A stretch of DNA of 64,000 nucleotides, taken from NCBI RefSeq assembly GCF_910592395.1, contig NC_088311.1:16246501-16310500 (forward strand). Reading direction: 5' to 3'. This stretch comes from Lineus longissimus. Taxonomy: Eukaryota > Nemertea > Pilidiophora > Heteronemertea > Lineidae. The notes below the pieces were generated by a model that saw only the letters and a program-made list of their open reading frames with translations, did not search any database and was not told where the DNA came from. Made by a program: the position numbers and the translations under genes. Positions 58,372 to 64,000 of the stretch are shown here, piece by piece; position 1 is the first letter of the stretch; each line of letters opens with the position of its first letter.

Positions 58372-59110
58372 AAAACACTCCCTATGACTGCTTTCCACTG
58401 ATTTCAACACTGCCATAAAAATGTGAGGTAACACTGCAACCCGACTGAATCCTGACTGATATCACACTGCTTTTCGGTGAGGGTAGTGCCAAATGTAACT
58501 ATCAATATGTGGGCCAGACTAAAAGGACACTCAAAACCAGAATGAATGAACACCGTTCTGGCATAAACAATAAGAAACCCACGTCGATTGGCACACACTT
58601 TAATAGCAGTAATCACTCTATTAAAGACCTCCGTATCTATGGACTTGAAAAGTTACCTCAAGCTAATAATGAGAGAACTTGTGCACTAGAAAATTGTCTG
58701 CTAGCCATGAGGAAACCAGCCCTGTAAAAATTATCTCCTGACCATCACCCACCAACTAATGGAAAATGCCTTAGATGTGGGGGGGGGGGGATGGATATTT
58801 GATGAGGGGAGAGTTTCTGAGGAATAGTTTATTGACTTTAGCTCTCAGCTTATCTGAGCCAGGTAACCTCCTGCTAAGTTGCCGGACCAAAGGCTGAGGT
58901 CAACATATGTTGTTACATAACCGATCTTGCTATCACATCTCGGTTGCCTTGTAGTCGACCAAATTACTTCTAATTTTGCCTCATCACAGTAAATTAGTCA
59001 TGCGAGTGTTATCACTGGTTATGCTGGCCATTAGGTAGATAAAGTAAATATGCAGATCATCACTGTGTATGTAGTATCAGCGGGGTGCTTGAAGTTGGAG
59101 GGCGACTAAA

Positions 59111-59136
59111 TATTTTACAGGGCTGGTTTCCTCATG
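59111..59136 (-). repeat. Inverted copy of the PLE-2 3' end
   Basis: TACAGGGCTGGTTTCCTCAT is the reverse complement of the sequence around the PLE-2 stop (58709-58730). The inverted tail may extend further right and left, which I cannot delimit. Penelope-like elements often leave such inverted partial copies. Confidence 0.5.
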
Positions 59137-61320
59137 CTAAAGAATCATACTGGATTTATACTTTGCGAACTGCTCGTCCCCTAAATGGTCTAAATGTCAT
59201 GGACCAACTGGTATCAGTCATCGAATGAATATTTTTCAGATGCCAGACTTCGTTACCCACCTTTTCAAATGGCGTGGAGTTACTTTCAGCTCATATTTTT
59301 ATGCAATTCTTAAAATTATCTCTTTGTAACTTGCTGCATCATTCACTTGAACCGCCATTTTGCTTTCTGGAACGCACAGCTAGAGCCACCTATCGGCCGA
59401 CTCTATGCACTAAATTTCTAGGAAGCCATGCCCCCACGAACCTCAACCAATGAAATCGCAGATAAACAACAAACCTGAACACGTTAGGATATCGCGGCTG
59501 ACTTTTGTTAAGACGTAGCGTAAACTACATTCTCTGTTCGCAATAGTATTCAACCTGGTTGACCAAATTTGTAAAGTCATTCATTGAAAAAGTACCAATT
59601 ATACGAAACGTCTGAATTGACTGGAGTCGTTGCATTTGTTTATTTAAACCCACAGGCTTCTCCTGTGTATGTCATTCCCAGTGAATATTGTAGAATTAAA
59701 GGGAAGAAATTACATGAATAATTAGAATATGTTAATTTTTTATGCAAATTAGCTCCTTAATATTAAAAATTCTGTGACGCCGTCGATGCATTTGTTGCAT
59801 TTAGTATCCAGGCCAAGTTTCATGGTGATCTGTCCTCAAATAATGAAGTTATTGCATTATCAGTGAAAAAGATTCATTTTTTTACTTAAAAAATTGTGCC
59901 GTTCCTAAGACAAAAGGCTACTCTAAAACACAATAAGTTAACGGCCAATTAGTCCTAATGTCGTACTTGGAAATCCTCATAAAATCTGAACGGATAGTCC
60001 GATTTTCAAAATTTTTGAGGCTTTTTCTTTTTTTGAGCAAGCCCTTTCCACTTCCAGTGAGTGCAGTTTTAAACTTGAAATAAGAAAATGATTTTTTTCA
60101 CTGAACTCCCTACCACTGCCCTTTTTTTGCAGACAATTAGTCTGTAATGCATACCCCTGATGCACTACATGACCGCCAGACCCCGTTAGCGAAAGTTGAG
60201 CAAAATAGGTGGAATGCCTCTCAGCTGGATGTTTATAATAGGTCAGATAAGCTGATTGATTGCACTCCAAGGCCTTCCTCCTAGACATCTGCTATTGCAC
60301 TACAGACACCACCTGCTGTGTTAGGTTTACCGGTCTTACTGGGTTCATTACACTTGGTGCAATATGGGTATGTGGATTAGATCGAATGCACTCAATGTGT
60401 TGCTGAATTCGTGCCATGAATTGTTATATAATGTTATATAATGATGAGTCATGGATTGGTCAAGGAACAGTTGCTTCAATGATTGTGATGCAGAGAAGCA
60501 GTGTATGCTTCTGCATTGGTTTCTATCTGATGTCCATGAAATTTTCGTTCAAAGTCACTCTACAAACCCTTGGCAGATTTGAAGCAATATTCCTGTTTGT
60601 CACTGTTACAATACACCTTGGGATTTCACCCCAGACTGACCATAAAATTCCTAGGCCAAGGTCTGCATGGTCTGTGTGTTAACAGAACAGGTAAAGATGA
60701 AACAGCATGCTTCATGCTAAACTGGACATTGCAGGATAGGCAGTATATCCACACCTGATGCATTGCAATTTTTTTAGCTTAAGTTGAAATTGGACGGATA
60801 GTTCTGACCTGGCTACAGGGAGTCTGTGTCAGTAAGTAGGCCACGCAATAGCATACATTATATAGGTCGCAGGGATGTGTACTATTTTCAAGTTAGGTCG
60901 AGATAGAGGCAAGGCTCCTCTCCTAAGAGTAAGGGTGGGGGTGGTCAAATTCAGATGGATAACAGTGAGCCCAGGGTAATCTAGTTGTACCCCATTCTGT
61001 CCCACCGCTTTGCACACGATCGCTCTTCGCAGGGCGGAACAATATATTGTTTAAAGCCTTCAAGGCCCCTACATCATTATTGTTTACAGGCCTAACTTAA
61101 AAAGCAAGGTACATGTTTTAACCAGTCTGATGAAAAACTATGAAAAAAAAATATGTTTTTTTCACATAGGCCTACTATAAACAAACAGTCCGAAAAAGCA
61201 GTTACATCCTGCACCATGATCAACTACAATATTGCAATATAGAAACAAGCATCCGACAGGACCAATCAGGTCTTCATCTGAAGCATTGCCATTAGGCCTA
61301 CATTGAGTACACTCTGATTA
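59137..61320. other. Intergenic, no gene seen
   Basis: Both strands were examined. Short ORFs lack coding signature, and no inverted-repeat element could be bounded. Confidence 0.3.
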
Positions 61321-61560
61321 TAGTCTTGGTTCCACTACAGGGTTTAGATCCGTTTCTATCGCATCCGCATCAGGTCCGAACTTAGCTTAGTCCGGACTAA
61401 CGAATGTGGTGCAGTTCGACTACAGGATTGGTAAGTTAACAGATACGGCTACAGGCGGCGCCACTCTATGCGCGTTAGGCTAAACTCTTCAAAACTGGAG
61501 GTAAGGAAAATAGGTCACTAATGGCGGCGCCCATGTTGGTTCAGGAAAAGACGGTGAAAG

Positions 61561-61908
61561 ATGGAAAACTTGAGCCTTATTTTTGTAAAAACGATACTTT
61601 CGAGGAAGAACTTGGCACTGGAGAATGTCCCCGCACCATCCAGGGCATCCAGGTTACGTTTAGAAGGCTACAGGAGACGTCGGCAGAGGAGGATTCAGCA
61701 GTTTATGGCGATGTTCCTGCCGATGTTGGCGTTGCTGCTTAATCACCAGCAGCCAGATCGACTTCTACTGCAACAACAGCCTACAAGAATGCCGCCGTAT
61801 ATGTGGATGAGGGAAAGGCAGGGTACCCTCTGGCATCATATAATACTTAGGACCTGGAATGACCGGGACTGGCATGAAAACTTTAGGATGAAAAGGGGTA
61901 CATTTCAG
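61561..61908 (+). pseudogene. Harbinger-3 transposase, N-terminal exon only
   Basis: The reading frame contains LRLEGYRRRRQRRIQQF, a Gln-rich stretch and PYMWMRERQGTLWHHIIL followed by DWHENFRMKRGTFQ, the N-terminal signature of HARBI1-like transposases. A GTATGC donor follows at 61909. No DDE catalytic block is found in the next 850 bp before the Myb-like gene, so the nuclease exon seems deleted. Sequence just upstream (GGTTCCACTACAGGGTTTAG at 61329) may be the left terminus, but the right one is outside the window. Confidence 0.55.
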
Positions 61909-62767
61909 GTATGCACACTTGTTTACAATCCAATGGGGAATGAATGCAGCCGCCCTAGTGACGAGTGTAGACTTAGTATTGTCACTAAACTCATCATGTT
62001 ATGAGCATTAGAATGACAAGATTAAAAAAAGAAAATATTTGTGCAAAATGTGTCCTTTTATTTTCATTGGAACTTGCATAGTCTACCACTACCACTACCA
62101 CTACCAGTATATTAATATTATCTACTATAGTAGTAATGGAGTGCAATCCCCATTTCTAAATTACTAACTACTACAATATATTCTAAGTCTAATAATATGG
62201 TTTGTAAATAAATGAGTAATACAATTCTCATCAGCAGCATCATCTATGGAAATATATTTTGGCCCAGTAGGTACATGTACTGTTTTAATCACTATCAGTG
62301 TGATTTACTGAACTGAATGTACTTCTACCCTGTGTACACTTGTAACTTACAAACATGAAGTAATACAACATAAATGTGTTCAAGAATCTTTGGTCATGGT
62401 AGGCCTGCGCCTATACAATTGCAACGTTATAAAAATTTGTATATGGTTATAATTCAGGTAAAACATTATGGGCCGAACTTATAAAGCGTGTTTTTCTTTT
62501 GTTTAACTTGGACCTGTTTAAGCCTAAACATTTGTAAGACTAGAGGTAGACATGTCCTACAAAACACTGGTGTTCATCGGAAATTTGAACCACAGAAGGA
62601 CGTCTGTCTAGCTAGACTAGTCCAGCTGGTGATGCAATGTGAAGCATAGATCGCATTTCCTTTGTTCAGACGATCATGTAATACTTGGTGAATGGGGTTG
62701 ACCTTAACTGAACTCCTTTGCACAGCATTCAGCCCATAGGCCGTAAAGTGACGTACATCGCTCGGCA

Positions 62768-63963
62768 ATGTTGGGAAGAAAGAGAAGTGAGAATTTCACT
62801 CCGGACCAGCGGAGAGCTCTAATTGAGCTGGTAAGAGCTCATGAAGATATCGTTGAAGACAAGCGAACGGATGTCCAGGCAAACAAGAGAAAACAGGCAG
62901 CATGGGAGAAGATAGCAGGGGAAATGAATGCCTTATTTCCCGAACGTCCACCGTGCGCATCGAAGGACCTGAAAGACCTTTGGAGACGAATGAAGATCAA
63001 GGCCAAGGCCGTAGCCCGTGAGAAAAAGATCGACCTTGGTTAAACTGGAGGGGGGACGGCCACTGTAGGGGAGGTAGATGACGAAATCCTTGCCATTCTG
63101 AATATCACACCTGGGGATCTGCAACAACTACATAATCCTGTGGATGACGATGCCCCTTACGTTCCTGTAGTTGCTGATGACGTCATTGATGAACCCTTAC
63201 CATCAACAAGCGCCGACGATCTTGGAAGGTAAATATTGGTCATCTGTTTGAATTAACTTTCATAAAAAACAGGCAAAGGTATATGCAGCAAAAACGAAGT
63301 GAGATTTACTTATACTGAAATACTATCCAAATGACATCAACTCATCCCTTGAAAAATAAACTACTTTCCGAAATAGAAAAGAAATAAAATAACAATGCGA
63401 AAAGTGATTAGTTATCATGATACTTTATTATGACATTCTATTGGGTTGTTATTAGGCCCGCCATTCTCCACAGTCGTTATAAAAATAAAAGATATCCTTC
63501 ATTATTTTTCAGCTGCACTCCAGCCGCGGAAACATTCCTGAAAGATGTGGATGGGGAAGATGAATACACTGCAGGTAACTACAATCTTCACAACAGCTCT
63601 GCCGCAACCCCCAGGAAACCACGTTCTAGTAAAAGGTAAGCAGTGAATGGAATACAACGATGTATCAGTCAAATCTAATCACTTTACACTATGGACCTCC
63701 AACACTTTGGAGTTCCTGACCACACGCGTTGCTAAATGACTTTGCATTCTTCTTTCCAGCCTTGAGAAGAGGGCTACCATGTCCGATGAATCTCCTGTCT
63801 TAAAGAAGACCGACCAAGCACTTGCCTACCTGAAAGATGAACATGAACAAAAAATGAGTTTGCTTAATTTGCAGCAGGAGGCAGCAAAATTTAAGAAGCG
63901 TGCCTACGAGGCAAAGATGGACTACTACAAGGAAAAAATGCGAAAACTCCGCATTGACCTGTA
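62768..63963 (+). CDS. Harbinger-3 Myb/SANT-like gene
   Basis: Three exons with phase-2 junctions: 62768-63230, 63514-63635 and 63761-63963. The first has MLGRKRSENFTPDQRRALIE and AAWEKIAGEMNALFPE, DLKDLWRRMKIKAKAVARE, a Myb/SANT-like domain. A TAA at 63041-63043 interrupts it just before TGGGTATVGEVDDEILAIL, the conserved TGGG motif, and the frame stays open. The last exon ends in a charged helix (YEAKMDYYKEKMRKLRIDL, TAG). Same architecture as the Harbinger-1 partner gene. Confidence 0.7.
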
Positions 63964-64000
63964 GCCTATGGATGTATCCTATATGACATGATGAATGAAA

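Larger units (their letters stand above)
52110..58483. mobile_element. Family-Z non-autonomous element, copy 2, with two nested insertions
   Basis: Same terminal repeats as copy 1 (CCCTCACCGAAAGGCAGTG), flanked by TA on both sides (52108-52109 and 58484-58485). Once the insertions at 52807-54775 and 55406-58371 are set aside, it aligns over its whole length with copy 1 apart from small differences, including about 100 bp missing near 55045. It inserted into PLE-2. Confidence 0.75.
51847..58728 (+). mobile_element. PLE-2: Penelope-like fragment split by family-Z copy 2
   Basis: Left part about 51847-52109: linker with KCTNCKYMQKSNSVTSRVTG, then a 1-nt break in an AAAA run near 52058 and NITCNSERVIEV. 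Right part 58486-58728: SAKCNYQYVGQTKRTLKTRM, EHRSG and IGTHFNSSNHSIKDLRI, a GIY-YIG endonuclease core, with stop TAA at 58726. Removing the insertion and one TA copy joins the two in frame. The RT domain is absent, so this is a strongly 5'-truncated copy. The protein differs from PLE-1. Confidence 0.75.

Overview
This is eukaryotic nuclear DNA. Split genes with consensus GT-AG introns, long AT-rich introns, many inverted-repeat DNA transposons and several classes of retroelement make up nearly the whole window. The element mix (PIF/Harbinger with separate Myb-like genes, Penelope-like elements with a GIY-YIG domain, a DIRS element with inverted termini, a non-LTR LINE) and the host-like families suggest a marine invertebrate, such as an amphioxus, echinoderm, hemichordate or mollusc. 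I cannot fix the species.

Layout. 28-2027: last four exons of a gene (A) of an uncharacterised multi-exon family. 2829-23167: a tandem relative (B) starting with a C2H2 exon, then a Tnp2-like domain, then SAM-like and C-terminal exons. B is broken by a Harbinger element (3039-5647) and by a Penelope-like element (about 6004-13715) that itself carries an unknown element (7009-9944) and a second Harbinger (10539-13392). 24094-28219: a PWWP-type gene with about 62-residue repeats and an acidic tail. 30782-32275: an intronless 497-residue ORF. 32711-34153: a truncated LINE. 34590-45792: a tyrosine-recombinase-like gene interrupted by a 1.65 kb non-autonomous element (35655-37302) in its presumed intron and by a 6.8 kb DIRS retrotransposon (38789-45553) in its last coding exon. 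46398-50855: a multi-exon, transposase-like relative of the 30782 ORF. 51847-58728: a second Penelope-like copy split by a 6.4 kb insertion that carries two further insertions. 61561-63963: remains of a third Harbinger.

The window is best read as a nested transposon landscape laid over four or five host-like or domesticated genes. Several insertions can be dissected to the base, because target-site duplications or repeated junctions are visible and the interrupted reading frame resumes exactly on the other side. Most frame breaks in otherwise good coding sequence are single missing bases in short homopolymers, so many apparent pseudogenes here may reflect assembly indels. I saw no tRNA, rRNA or CRISPR array. 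Stretches not listed as features are introns or intergenic DNA in which I see only repeats or nothing.
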